The notes beneath the pieces are model-generated. The model saw only the letters and a list, made by a program, of their open reading frames with translations, was not told the DNA's origin and searched no databases. From positions 1,878 to 34,572 of the forward strand of contig NZ_JAFBBE010000021.1 in the NCBI RefSeq assembly GCF_016907015.1: DNA of 32,695 nucleotides, read 5' to 3'. The stretch's first letter is position 1; each line of letters opens with the position of its first letter. A program made the translations under genes and the position numbers. Origin of the DNA: Oceanisphaera litoralis. Its GTDB lineage: Bacteria; Pseudomonadota; Gammaproteobacteria; Enterobacterales; Aeromonadaceae. This document shows positions 21,974-30,436 of the stretch, one piece after another.

Positions 21974-21991
21974 TGTAACTATAAGTTTACA
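21974..21991. promoter_or_regulatory. TyrR/PhhR-like box upstream of phhA
   Basis: TGTAAC-TATAAG-TTTACA matches TGTAAA-N6-TTTACA at 11 of 12 bases, the best of three such boxes in the window. It overlaps the last four codons and stop of pncB. It lies about 75 bases upstream of the start expected from the putative phhA -10 element, suitable for activation by TyrR or PhhR. Confidence 0.65.
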
Positions 21992-23190
21992 TCTGGCGGC
22001 TGTTTGACCGTGGTCGGTTCTACGTCGAATACCTGGGCCAGATAGGCCAGATAGCCGGGGTCTTCGCACATGGCCTTGCCCGGGCTGTCCGACAGCTTGG
22101 CTACCGCCTGACCATTACAGCTGGTCATTTTGAGCACTATGTTGATGGGCGAATGGCTCATGATGTCGTTGGTCAGGTGGGTGCCGATACCGAAGGCCGG
22201 ACGACACTGATGACGGAATTGCCGATACAACTCCAGGGCGCTGTGCATGGTCAGACCATCGCTGTAGACCAGGGTCTTGCTGCGTGGATCTATGTTCATA
22301 CGGCGATAATGGGCCAGGGCCTTTTCGGTCCATTCCACCGGGTCGCCGGAGTCCTGGCGCAGACCGTCGAACAGCTTGGCGAAGTAGAGATCGAAGTCGC
22401 GCAGAAAGGCGTCCATGCCCACCACATCGGTCAGGGCGATGCCGAGCTGGCCCCGGTATTCGTGTACCCAGGCTTCCAGCGCCATCTTCTGGCTGTCGAT
22501 AAGCCGGGGTCCCAGCGCCTGAAAGGCCTGCATGAATTCATGGGCCAGGGTGCCGACCGGTTTGAGCCCCAACCGCCGGGCCAGATCCAGGTTGCTGGTG
22601 CCGGCAAACTGTACCGGTAATTGCCGTGCCAGCTCGGTCACCACCTCTTGCTGCCAGGCGCGGGAATAACGACGGCGGGTACCGAAGTCGGAAAAGCGAA
22701 AATCGTCGTTATCCGGGCATGCCTGCACCAGGCTGATTTTGTCCTGCAGCCGAGCCCTGGCGGCCGACCCATCGTGGCCGGGATCATGGCGCCGACAATA
22801 GACCTCGCTGATGATGGCCAGCAAGGGCACCTCAAACAGTATGGTGTGCAGCCAGGGTCCCTTGATGTTCAGCTCCAGCTCGCCCCGGTGGCAGCTCAGG
22901 TGGATAAAGCGCCTATCCAGCCGGAACAGCCGCAAAAAGTGAATGAAATCGGACTTGATGTATTCGAGCTGGCCCAGATAGGCGAGCTCGTCTTCGGTCA
23001 GGCGCAGCTGGCAAAGATGTTCGATTTCGGCTTCGATGTCGTCGACGCAGTCGCTGAAGTCCAGTTCGGTATTACGGCTGCGAAAGCGGTATTCCACCTC
23101 GGCGGCCGGGTACTGATGCAGTACCGTCTGCATCATGGTGAACTTGTACAGATCGGTATCGAGCAGAGAGCGGATTACGGGCTCAGTCAT
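21979..23190 (-). CDS. pncB: Nicotinate phosphoribosyltransferase
   Basis: A 403-residue enzyme joining nicotinate and PRPP (with ATP hydrolysis) to nicotinate mononucleotide in NAD salvage. The N-terminus LLDTDLYKFTMMQ, the auto-phosphorylated His217 (GTLAHEFMQAFQ), LRQDSGDPVEW and the C-terminal KLSDSPGKAMCEDPGY are family hallmarks. Length is that of the E. coli enzyme (400). ATG 23190 is chosen because MTEPVIRSLLDTDLYKF fits the family; the frame is open 23 codons further into pncA. It overlaps pncA by 8 bases, so its translation is probably coupled to nicotinamidase. Its 3' end contains the TyrR-like box of the next gene, phhA. Confidence 0.96.
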   Translation of the reverse strand: MTEPVIRSLLDTDLYKFTMMQTVLHQYPAAEVEYRFRSRNTELDFSDCVDDIEAEIEHLCQLRLTEDELAYLGQLEYIKSDFIHFLRLFRLDRRFIHLSCHRGELELNIKGPWLHTILFEVPLLAIISEVYCRRHDPGHDGSAARARLQDKISLVQACPDNDDFRFSDFGTRRRYSRAWQQEVVTELARQLPVQFAGTSNLDLARRLGLKPVGTLAHEFMQAFQALGPRLIDSQKMALEAWVHEYRGQLGIALTDVVGMDAFLRDFDLYFAKLFDGLRQDSGDPVEWTEKALAHYRRMNIDPRSKTLVYSDGLTMHSALELYRQFRHQCRPAFGIGTHLTNDIMSHSPINIVLKMTSCNGQAVAKLSDSPGKAMCEDPGYLAYLAQVFDVEPTTVKQPPDVNL

Positions 23191-23830
23191 CGGCCTGCTC
23201 CAGTTGGGCGCTGTCATGCACGAAATGAGCGCCGTGCTGGAGCATCTCGGCCATGGCATGTCGGCTGGACGCGTCGTCCACGCCGCGAATGGCGGAGCGG
23301 TTCACCACCACGTTGAAGCCGGCGTCCAGCAGTTGCAGCACCGTATGGCGCACGCAGTAATCGGTGGCGAGGCCGCCGACCAGTACCGTGTTGATCTTGT
23401 TACTGTGCAGAAACTCGATAAGTCCGGTGCTCATGCGCCCGGCCAGGTCGTGATAGCAGGCGCCGTAGGGGTGCATGTCCGGCTCCACGCCTTTCCAGAC
23501 GAAAAAGTCATAGTCGGCCGGGTGGGGAAGACCGTCCAGCAGCTCGAAGCCCCGGGTGCCGGGCACCGCGTGGCGGGGCCAGCGAATATCCATGTTGGCG
23601 CCCTCTATGGGGCTTAACGGCGGCCGCTTGTCGCTACTGACCCACAGCGCCCGGGGCGAGTGAGCATCCTTGGAGCCCAGGCGGTAGTCGGCAAAGGCGG
23701 CCTGGCGATTAAGCTCATCGGCAATGGTATCGCCGCCGGGCACCGGCAGCTCGTCCGGGCAGGCCGGGGTAAAGGTATATTGAGCATCGATATCCAGGCT
23801 GGCGACCCGGTTTCTGGCGGGTAACTTCAT
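23183..23830 (-). CDS. pncA: Nicotinamidase
   Basis: A 215-residue isochorismatase-fold hydrolase turning nicotinamide into nicotinate and ammonia; its product is the substrate of PncB, encoded immediately after. The catalytic triad is Asp15 (LDIDAQYTFTP), Lys113 (VWKGVEPD) and Cys159 (LATDYCVRHTV). Metal ligands are likely Asp55 and His57 (SKDAHSP) and His87 (WPRHAVPGTRG). Ala stands where many PncA proteins have Cys after WPxH. The ATG has an almost ideal AGGAGGTGA site. It diverges from the DUF2750 gene across a 144-base spacer in which I see no operator I can name. Confidence 0.93.
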   Translation of the reverse strand: MKLPARNRVASLDIDAQYTFTPACPDELPVPGGDTIADELNRQAAFADYRLGSKDAHSPRALWVSSDKRPPLSPIEGANMDIRWPRHAVPGTRGFELLDGLPHPADYDFFVWKGVEPDMHPYGACYHDLAGRMSTGLIEFLHSNKINTVLVGGLATDYCVRHTVLQLLDAGFNVVVNRSAIRGVDDASSRHAMAEMLQHGAHFVHDSAQLEQADD

Positions 23831-23974
23831 ACGTCACCTCCTATGTTAAGTGTGGACCTTTGGCCCTTCTGCCGCAGTGTATTAGTATTGTTTTTGATTG
23901 AGTCTAGGGGGAATTTGGTTCAGTATCGCCCCATCTGGGGTATCTTCCCCGTTATCAGCCCAAAGGTGAACAAC

Positions 23975-24316
23975 ATGAGCGATAGCCACCAGCAAAATTA
24001 CCAGCGTTTTCTCGATGAAGTCACAGCCAACCGGGTAATGTGGGGGCTGCGCTTCGGCGATGAGTGGGTCGTTTGCGACTCGTCCGAGTTTGAAGATACC
24101 GAAGTGATGCCGGTATGGTCTACCGAGAATGAAGCCAAAGTGCAGTGTGTGGATGAATGGGCCGAGTATGAACCCTTCGAAATCACCTTGGCCGAATTTC
24201 TCGAAGTCTGGGTAGAAGACATGTCCGAAGACGGCGTACGCATAGGTCCCAACTGGGATGCCGAGCTGGACGGCATCGAGCAGGACGTGCTGGAACTGGT
24301 TAAAGCGCTGGCCTGA
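23975..24316 (+). CDS. DUF2750 family acidic protein
   Basis: A 113-residue, strongly acidic cytoplasmic protein with no signal or membrane segment. The pattern DEWVVCDSSEFEDTEVMPVW, WAEYEPFEITLAEFLEVWV and DGVRIGPNWDAE fits the DUF2750 family, whose role is unknown. ATG 23975 has AAGGTG upstream; the open frame extends to 23843, but the added residues do not look like the family. It is a single gene, followed by a strong terminator. Family identification is from memory. Confidence 0.8.
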   Translation: MSDSHQQNYQRFLDEVTANRVMWGLRFGDEWVVCDSSEFEDTEVMPVWSTENEAKVQCVDEWAEYEPFEITLAEFLEVWVEDMSEDGVRIGPNWDAELDGIEQDVLELVKALA

Positions 24317-24335
24317 TCGAATACTCCCTTGGGTT

Positions 24336-24371
24336 AACAGCCTGCCCGGCCTAGCCGGGCAGGCTGTTTTT
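24336..24371. terminator. Strong intrinsic terminator
   Basis: AACAGCCTGCCCGGC (24336-24350) and GCCGGGCAGGCTGTT (24354-24368) form a perfect 15-bp stem with a CTA loop, followed by TTT. It closes the DUF2750 gene. Confidence 0.93.
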
Positions 24372-24453
24372 ATTTCTGCCGCCACCCGGATTGTCAGTCT
24401 GGCGAAAAATCTGGCTTAATAGCCAGTCGATACCCGACCAGATAGAGGATCTG

Positions 24454-25554
24454 ATGTCAGCCTTGTCTCCCTATGCCGCCTATCGGCAGGCGATTGAATC
24501 CGGTTTTAAAGATGACGCGGCCCAGCACAGGGCCGCCGAGTGCCTGGAGCGCTGTTATCGGCAGTTGCAGGCGGGTGAGTCGGAGATTACCGGCATCTAT
24601 CTGTGGGGGCCGGTGGGGCGGGGCAAGACCTGGTTGATGGACCGCTTCCACCTGAGTCTGACGGTGCCGGCGAAACGACAGCATTTTCATCACTTCATGC
24701 GTTGGGTACACAAGCGGCTGTTTCAGCTGGGTGGCACCGAAGACCCGCTGACCGTGCTGGCCCGGGAGCTGAGCGCCGAGACGCACGTCTTGTGTCTGGA
24801 CGAGCTGTTCGTCAGCGATATCGGCGATGCCATGCTGTTGGGCCGCCTGTTGCAAGCGCTATTCGAGCAGGGACTGGTGCTGGTCAGCACCTCGAATCAG
24901 CCGCCCGACGGCCTCTATGCGGAAGGCTTTAATCGCGAGCGCTTTCTGCCGGCGGTCGCGGCCATGAACCGTCATATGCAGGTGCTGAGCGTGGACGGCG
25001 GCGAGGATCACCGGCTGCATCCGGGGCAGCAACAACAGCGCTACTGGGTAAAGCAGCCGCAGGCACTGGCGGCGGAATTCGCGACCCTGACGGTGGAGGA
25101 GGGGAGCACCAGGCCATTCACGCTCGGCCACCGCCAGATAAGGGTGGTGCGGCGTGGTAATGGAGTGCTCTGGTGTCATTATCGCGACCTGTGCGAACAG
25201 CCGCTGGCGGCGCTGGACTTCATCGAGCTGTGCGACCGTTTTCATCATATTCTTCTGGGCGAGGTGCCGAGCCTCACCGGCAGCCGGCAGCAAGCGTCCA
25301 TTGCCCGCGGCACAGAGGACGGCGTTACCCAGGTAGCGGCAGGAGATCGCCAGTTGCCGGCGTTGTCCCGGCAGGACGACGGCGTGCGCCGCTTTATCGC
25401 CCTGGTCGACGAATGCTACGACCGCGGCATTCCGCTCTATATTGACGCGGCTGTGCCGTTGAATGAGTTATACCCCCAGGGGGCGCTGGCCTTTCCCTTT
25501 CGTCGCACCCTGAGCCGACTGCAGGAGATGCAGCTGCAACGGTTTGGCGAGTGA
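24454..25554 (+). CDS. zapE: Cell division ATPase ZapE
   Basis: A 366-residue AFG1-type AAA+ ATPase; E. coli ZapE (YhcM, 375 residues) associates with the FtsZ ring during constriction. Walker A is WGPVGRGKTWLMDRFH (about 51-66), Walker B LCLDELFVSDIGDAMLL, and the sensor region LVSTSNQPPDGLYAEGFNRE. The C-terminal family block ends with DECYDRGIPLYIDAAVPLNE and FRRTLSRLQEMQ. ATG 24454 follows GAGG and starts MSALSPYAAYRQAIESG, typical of the family; a TTG 21 codons upstream is in frame but unlikely. It is a single gene, convergent with the lipoprotein gene after a 20-base gap. Confidence 0.93.
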   Translation: MSALSPYAAYRQAIESGFKDDAAQHRAAECLERCYRQLQAGESEITGIYLWGPVGRGKTWLMDRFHLSLTVPAKRQHFHHFMRWVHKRLFQLGGTEDPLTVLARELSAETHVLCLDELFVSDIGDAMLLGRLLQALFEQGLVLVSTSNQPPDGLYAEGFNRERFLPAVAAMNRHMQVLSVDGGEDHRLHPGQQQQRYWVKQPQALAAEFATLTVEEGSTRPFTLGHRQIRVVRRGNGVLWCHYRDLCEQPLAALDFIELCDRFHHILLGEVPSLTGSRQQASIARGTEDGVTQVAAGDRQLPALSRQDDGVRRFIALVDECYDRGIPLYIDAAVPLNELYPQGALAFPFRRTLSRLQEMQLQRFGE

Positions 25555-25574
25555 GTGGTTTCACACCTCACACC

Positions 25575-26084
25575 TCATGGTCGGGGCGGATAGTTGCGCA
25601 GCAGTTCCGCGACCTGCTGTTCTATGCGGCGGCGGCGCTCCATGCCCTTGATGTTGTCGGCGGGAAAGGCCCTGGGGTGTTTGCTGCGCCACAGTACCCT
25701 GCCGCTGTGCGCTTGTGTCAGCCACAGCTCCAGTCTCTGCTGCCGCACGGCGCCATAGACCCTCTCCTCATCATCCCACAGGTTCCCATGGCGGGAGAAC
25801 ATGCTTGGCGTTGTGGTCAGCAGCCGGGTTTCCTGCAGCAACCGGTAATGCAGCCATAGCGAGGCCTGATCCGGCGTGGTCAGGCGCAGGCCGCGTGCCG
25901 GCAGCATGGCCTTGGCCGCGGCACCGATGCGGGCGCCATCCAGCGAGTGAACATCACCGGATGGTGCCAGTGCCACGCTGGTAAAAGCGCGAAAATCGGT
26001 GTCTTCGGCATAGTCGTAGGGGGCGGCGCAACCGCTCAGCAGCAGAGTCAGGGCGAACAGGCGAAAGATGAAAAAGATGAACAT
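25575..26084 (-). CDS. DUF4136-like lipoprotein
   Basis: A 169-residue predicted lipoprotein: hydrophobic signal MFIFFIFRLFALTLLLSGC with lipobox LSGC and Cys19. +2 is Ala, which would send it to the outer membrane. The mature part (DFRAFTSVALAP..., GARIGAAAKAMLPARGLRLT, LWLHYRLLQETR, LELWLTQAHSGRVLWRSKHP) follows the DUF4136 layout; its function is not known. CGGAG precedes the ATG. A 12-bp inverted repeat just upstream overlaps part of that ribosome site. It reads in the same direction as mscM, 72 bases further upstream, so read-through expression is possible. Confidence 0.75.
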   Translation of the reverse strand: MFIFFIFRLFALTLLLSGCAAPYDYAEDTDFRAFTSVALAPSGDVHSLDGARIGAAAKAMLPARGLRLTTPDQASLWLHYRLLQETRLLTTTPSMFSRHGNLWDDEERVYGAVRQQRLELWLTQAHSGRVLWRSKHPRAFPADNIKGMERRRRIEQQVAELLRNYPPRP

Positions 26085-26094
26085 GAGCAGAACT

Positions 26095-26130
26095 CCGATC
26101 GGGAGTGATAGCTTATTTACTCCCGATCGG
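26095..26130. promoter_or_regulatory. 12-bp inverted repeat before the lipoprotein gene
   Basis: CCGATCGGGAGT (26095-26106) and ACTCCCGATCGG (26119-26130) are exact reverse complements around a 12-base AT-rich loop. The repeat lies between the mscM stop and the lipoprotein start. There is no T-run on the minus strand, so it may be an operator, a hairpin hiding the ribosome site CGGAG (26097-26093), or an mRNA processing site. Confidence 0.55.
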
Positions 26131-26156
26131 GTCGAAAAGGCAAGGGCTGCCGCAGG

Positions 26157-29100
26157 CTATTCTTTAGCCGCCTTGGCACCGGAATCTCGCAAGAAGGAAG
26201 AGGTGGATTGCTCGCCGAGCAACCGGATATCCACCTGCTGGTGCGGTATCTTGATATCGTGCCGGCGCAGCCGGTTCAGCAGCAGATTATGCAGTTCATG
26301 GGTCATGGGCATGCGATGGCTCATGTCTTCCACATAGACCCGTACCTCGTAGACCAGCGCCGAGTCGGTCAGCTCCACCAGAAACACCTCGGGCACCGGG
26401 TTATCCAGGATCCGCCCACATTCGCCGATGGCTTCGTTGATGAGGAGCTGTACCAGTTCGACATCGGCGTCGAGCCGTACTCGCACCATCAGCCTGACCC
26501 GGGTAATGGCGTCGGACAGCGACCAGTTGACGAACTGCTCTGTGATGAAGGCTTTGTTCGGCACTATGATTTCGCGTCTGTCCCAGTCCACTATGGTGGT
26601 GGCTCGGGTCTTTATTTTGGACACGCTGCCGGTCAGATCGCGGATGGTCACGGTGTCGCCGATACGGATCGGTTTCTCGAACAGTATGATCAGGCCGGAA
26701 ACGAAATTGGCGAAAATCTCCTGCAGACCAAAGCCCAGGCCCACCGACAGCGCCGCCACCAGCCACTGGGTTTTGGACCAGTCGATGCCGAGCATGGCGA
26801 AGGTGGTGAAGGCACCGATTATCAGCACCAGATATTTGGAGATGGTGGTAATGGCGAAGCCGGTACCCGGTGACAAGTTCAGGTGCTGCAGCACGCTGAG
26901 CTCCATCAGGCCGGGCAGGTTGCGGGCGGTGATCGAAGTCAGCACCACCACGAACAGCGCAATCACCAGATCCTTGAGCGAAATGGGCACCAGGGTGTCC
27001 TCTCCGGCCAGGCTGCTGGACACCTGCCATACCTCTATGCTGTCGAGGAAGCTGAAGGCGGTATGGATCTCGGACCACAGCAGCATCAGGCTGAGCAGAT
27101 AGCCCAGCATCAGCGCCGAACGCAGCAGCCCCAGCGACTGGGCACTGATGATGTCCAGGTCCACCTCGGCCACGGCGGCGGCTTCCGCCTCCGGACTGGT
27201 CGGCGGCTCGGTGAGATCTTCCTTTTCCTTGCGCTGGGCCAGTATCTCGGCCCGCCGGGCCTTGGCCCGCTCGAAGGCCAGCCGCCGGCGCTGGATCAGC
27301 ATCCAGCGGCGTACCAGGTTGTAGAACATCAGAAAGCCCATCCCCACCAGCACCGAGATTTCCAGCTGGCGCAGCAGGGTATGGGCGGTGAACAGATAGC
27401 CCATGATGGTGGCGACGAGGGCCAGCAGGGGCGATATGATCAGCAGCCCCCACAGCAGATGGTTTACCAGGGTCAGGTGTTCCTGCCGCAGCGGCGACAC
27501 CAGCAGCGGCAGGTCTTCCCGGTACAGGCGCCAGGAAAACAGACTGGTCAGCAGGCAGATCAACATAAAGCCGAGCCGGCCCAGGGTGTCGTAGAGGGAA
27601 TACTCCCGATATGCATCGGCGACATAAAACAGCAGCAGGGCGGGCAGCAGCGCCAGCATCAGGGTCTGGAACTGGCGCCAGACCCGGCGCACCCGATCAT
27701 GGGGCAGGTTGAAGTGTACTATCAGCAGCCCTTTGCTCATCATCAGGTTGCCGACGAACAGCAGAATGAACACCGGCAGCATCAGCTGATGCAAGGCATC
27801 CGCCAGGGCGATGACCACCTGCGGGGCCCAGGGCGAGTCGATTGCATTGCCGAGCAGCGACAGCAGGGCCGGTATCGGCATGGCGGTCAGCAGACTCAGC
27901 AGCAGGGTATTGAAGGTGTAGTCGTATCTGTCCTGAGTCACGTTGCCGATATAAGGGCTGATTTTTTCCAGATAGCTGCGCAGGCTGCGGCGGCTCAGGA
28001 TCCACATATAGACCACCAGCAGCGAGCTGAGACCATAGAGGGTCAGGCTGGCACCGCCTTGCTGCAGCAGTGTCTGGGGCAGGGCGGTCCAGGTCGAGAG
28101 GGTCAGCAGCCAGCCCAGGGTTTCCATCAGCGCGGCCGGAAACTGGGTGCCGATGGGACGCAAGTCCGGCAGCCAGAACAGGCGCTCGTCGGTGAGGGCG
28201 CGAATCTCCTGCAACTGGCTGTTTTGCCGGCTGTAGGCGACTTTCAGGCGGGTCTGTTCATGGATTTGATTGTCGGTGGCGCTGATCAGTCGCTCCAGCA
28301 GCCGGCGTTGGGTGGTCAGCAGTTCGTCGATCTGCATCCGCTGTAATGCGGTGATGCCCTGAGCCTTGTCGCTCAGCAATAACTCGGTACGGTAGCTGTT
28401 GTTTCTCAGGTTATCGAGTGATTCCTGATAGCCGTATTTGTCGACCCGGCTTTGCACGATGCGGGCCTCGAGCTGAGGCAGGGAATAGGGAGGGGGCAAC
28501 TCGCTCAGGCGGGTACGCAGGTTTTCGCCGAAACCGCGGCTGACCTGCAACCACTCCAGCTGTTCCTTGAGGTTGACCTTCATGTCGGCCAGTTCGGAGG
28601 CGGCCCGCTCTACCGCCTGATATTCCAGCTGCAGCGATTCCACTTCCCGGCTTTTTTCACTCAGTAGCCCGGACAGGCGCTGGTTGGCCACCTGTTGTTC
28701 GGCCAGCAGCAGGGAGTCGGTTTCCACTTCGTCCAGCAGCCGATCACTTTCGGCAATGGCCGCTTCCGTGGTGGCGCGGCGCAATTCGTTCTGGCGCTGC
28801 TGCAGGGCGTCGATGGTGACGTCCAGATCCTGTATCTGGCGTTGCAGTATGTCCAGCTTCAGCCGGTTGATGCTGTCTCTGTTACCGGAAGACAGCTGTT
28901 CCAGCTCCAGGGTCTGGATCCGTTGCTGCAGGCTCTGTTCCCGCGCCATGGCGAGGATGCGAGTGGCCGTTTGCTGTTGGCCCTGAGTCTCGGAAAACTG
29001 CAGCTTATCCAGTGATTGCTGGGTGTTACGCAGTTGCTGGCGCAGATCGTCGAGCAAGTCGTGCAGGCCGCTGTTGCTCAGCTCCTGCAGGTTGAGGGCA

Positions 29101-29483
29101 TTGTTCAGCTCTTCACGCTGGCGCCTGAGTTCGAGCCGCCGGGCCTGCACATCCACCAGTGCCTGCTGCACCGCCTCTTCATCCAGTTGGGGAATATGAC
29201 CGGTATCCGTCGGCTTGAGTCTGGCCTGCTGTTGCTCCAGCTTCTTGAGCTCGGCCGGATACTCATCCATGAATTTCTTGAGATCCCTGGCCTGTTGTTG
29301 ATAACGATCGCCTTCGCGTACCAGCTGCAGGGCCTGGTTATAATCGTCGCGCAGCTTCTTCAGCTCGGATCTGTCACCTTCGGGTACTTCCGACAGCAGG
29401 GCTTCGATATCGGCAACGCTCTGATCGGCCAGCAGCGGGACGGGGAGGAGTAAGGCTAGCAACAACAGGATGGGCGCGAACAC
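26157..29483 (-). CDS. mscM: MscM-type mechanosensitive channel
   Basis: A 1108-residue large MscS-family channel (E. coli YjeP/MscM, 1107 residues) that opens under membrane tension during hypo-osmotic shock. Residues 1-19 are a signal peptide (FAPILLLLALLLPVPLLA). A long periplasmic coiled coil rich in Glu, Gln, Leu and Arg covers about 25-480, followed by about eight helices (480-840). The MscS core at about 870-1060 includes GLGFGLQEIFANFVSGLIIL, KPIRIGDTVTI and the beta domain RREIIVPNKAFITEQFVNWS. The start is GTG 29483; no ATG is near. It is the last gene of the rsgA-psd-mscM operon, the same order as in E. coli. Confidence 0.93.
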   Translation of the reverse strand: MFAPILLLLALLLPVPLLADQSVADIEALLSEVPEGDRSELKKLRDDYNQALQLVREGDRYQQQARDLKKFMDEYPAELKKLEQQQARLKPTDTGHIPQLDEEAVQQALVDVQARRLELRRQREELNNALNLQELSNSGLHDLLDDLRQQLRNTQQSLDKLQFSETQGQQQTATRILAMAREQSLQQRIQTLELEQLSSGNRDSINRLKLDILQRQIQDLDVTIDALQQRQNELRRATTEAAIAESDRLLDEVETDSLLLAEQQVANQRLSGLLSEKSREVESLQLEYQAVERAASELADMKVNLKEQLEWLQVSRGFGENLRTRLSELPPPYSLPQLEARIVQSRVDKYGYQESLDNLRNNSYRTELLLSDKAQGITALQRMQIDELLTTQRRLLERLISATDNQIHEQTRLKVAYSRQNSQLQEIRALTDERLFWLPDLRPIGTQFPAALMETLGWLLTLSTWTALPQTLLQQGGASLTLYGLSSLLVVYMWILSRRSLRSYLEKISPYIGNVTQDRYDYTFNTLLLSLLTAMPIPALLSLLGNAIDSPWAPQVVIALADALHQLMLPVFILLFVGNLMMSKGLLIVHFNLPHDRVRRVWRQFQTLMLALLPALLLFYVADAYREYSLYDTLGRLGFMLICLLTSLFSWRLYREDLPLLVSPLRQEHLTLVNHLLWGLLIISPLLALVATIMGYLFTAHTLLRQLEISVLVGMGFLMFYNLVRRWMLIQRRRLAFERAKARRAEILAQRKEKEDLTEPPTSPEAEAAAVAEVDLDIISAQSLGLLRSALMLGYLLSLMLLWSEIHTAFSFLDSIEVWQVSSSLAGEDTLVPISLKDLVIALFVVVLTSITARNLPGLMELSVLQHLNLSPGTGFAITTISKYLVLIIGAFTTFAMLGIDWSKTQWLVAALSVGLGFGLQEIFANFVSGLIILFEKPIRIGDTVTIRDLTGSVSKIKTRATTIVDWDRREIIVPNKAFITEQFVNWSLSDAITRVRLMVRVRLDADVELVQLLINEAIGECGRILDNPVPEVFLVELTDSALVYEVRVYVEDMSHRMPMTHELHNLLLNRLRRHDIKIPHQQVDIRLLGEQSTSSFLRDSGAKAAKE

Positions 29484-29545
29484 GGTTGGCTCTCAACAAA
29501 AAGAAAATTCAGGCCGCGGCACCGGTTGGGCCGCGGCTATTCAGG

Positions 29546-30406
29546 TTAATCCTGATTCAGTCTGCCAAACTCGGTTCCCATACGCGTAGGGGTACCGGGC
29601 AGCAGGTGCTCGGACAGTGTAACCTTGCCGGGAGCAAACAAACAGACGACGGTACTGCCCAGTTTGAAGCGACCCATTTCGTCGCCCTTGGCCAGGCGAG
29701 GGGCGGTGGCCGGGTCGTAATCCCAGCGCTGAATCCGCTTGCCGGTGGGTGGCGTTACTGTACCCGCCCAGAGGGTTTCGATGCTAGCCACGATAGTCGC
29801 CCCTACCAGCACCAGCGCCATGGGGCCGGCGGGAGTATCGAAAATACACACCACCCGCTCGTTGCGGGCAAACAGCTCGGGCACGCGGGAGGCGGTCAGC
29901 GGGTTGACCGAAAACAGTTCGCCGGGCACGTAAATCATGGTTTTCAGCACGCCATCGACCGGCATGTGAATGCGGTGATAGTCCTTGGGCGCCAGATAGA
30001 TGGTGGCGAAATCGCCGCCCATGAAGGGCTCGGCCAGCGCCTTGTCACCACCGAGCAAGGCCCGGGCACTGTAATCGTGGCTCTTGGCCTGGATGATGCG
30101 ACCCTGTTCGATGGACGCGAGCTGGCTGATGGCGCCGTCCACCGGCATGGCCAGCACTTCGTCGCCGTCCACCAGTGGACGGGCGTCTTCTTTCAGGGCG
30201 CGGGTAAAGAAGTCGTTGAAGCTGGCATAGTTGGCCGGATCTTCATGCCGGGCTTCGCTCATGTCCACCCGGTACTGGCGGATGAAACGACGGATCAGCC
30301 ACTGACTGAAGTTGCCGCCCTCCATCGCGGCCAGATGGCCCACGAGGCGGGACAACAGATGCTTGGGAAGCAGGTATTGCAGCAGAATTTTCAAATGGTC
30401 TGTCAT
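29546..30406 (-). CDS. psd: Phosphatidylserine decarboxylase proenzyme
   Basis: A 286-residue inner-membrane-associated enzyme making phosphatidylethanolamine from phosphatidylserine. It cleaves itself at the LGST motif (KLGSTVVCLFAP), Gly250-Ser251, to give a beta chain and a short alpha chain with an N-terminal pyruvoyl group. KDYHRIHMPVDG carries the conserved His residues, and PVDGAISQL the conserved Asp. Length is that of the gammaproteobacterial enzyme. It lies 30 bases after rsgA and 62 bases before mscM. Confidence 0.97.
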   Translation of the reverse strand: MTDHLKILLQYLLPKHLLSRLVGHLAAMEGGNFSQWLIRRFIRQYRVDMSEARHEDPANYASFNDFFTRALKEDARPLVDGDEVLAMPVDGAISQLASIEQGRIIQAKSHDYSARALLGGDKALAEPFMGGDFATIYLAPKDYHRIHMPVDGVLKTMIYVPGELFSVNPLTASRVPELFARNERVVCIFDTPAGPMALVLVGATIVASIETLWAGTVTPPTGKRIQRWDYDPATAPRLAKGDEMGRFKLGSTVVCLFAPGKVTLSEHLLPGTPTRMGTEFGRLNQD

Positions 30407-30436
30407 GATGGTTCCGAAAAATGACGGGGATGATAA

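Noticed and set aside
21874-22000. A sigma-54 promoter for phhA, as in Pseudomonas
   Set aside because: No GG-N10-GC element in a suitable place was found on the minus strand; a sigma-70-like -10 element is more plausible.
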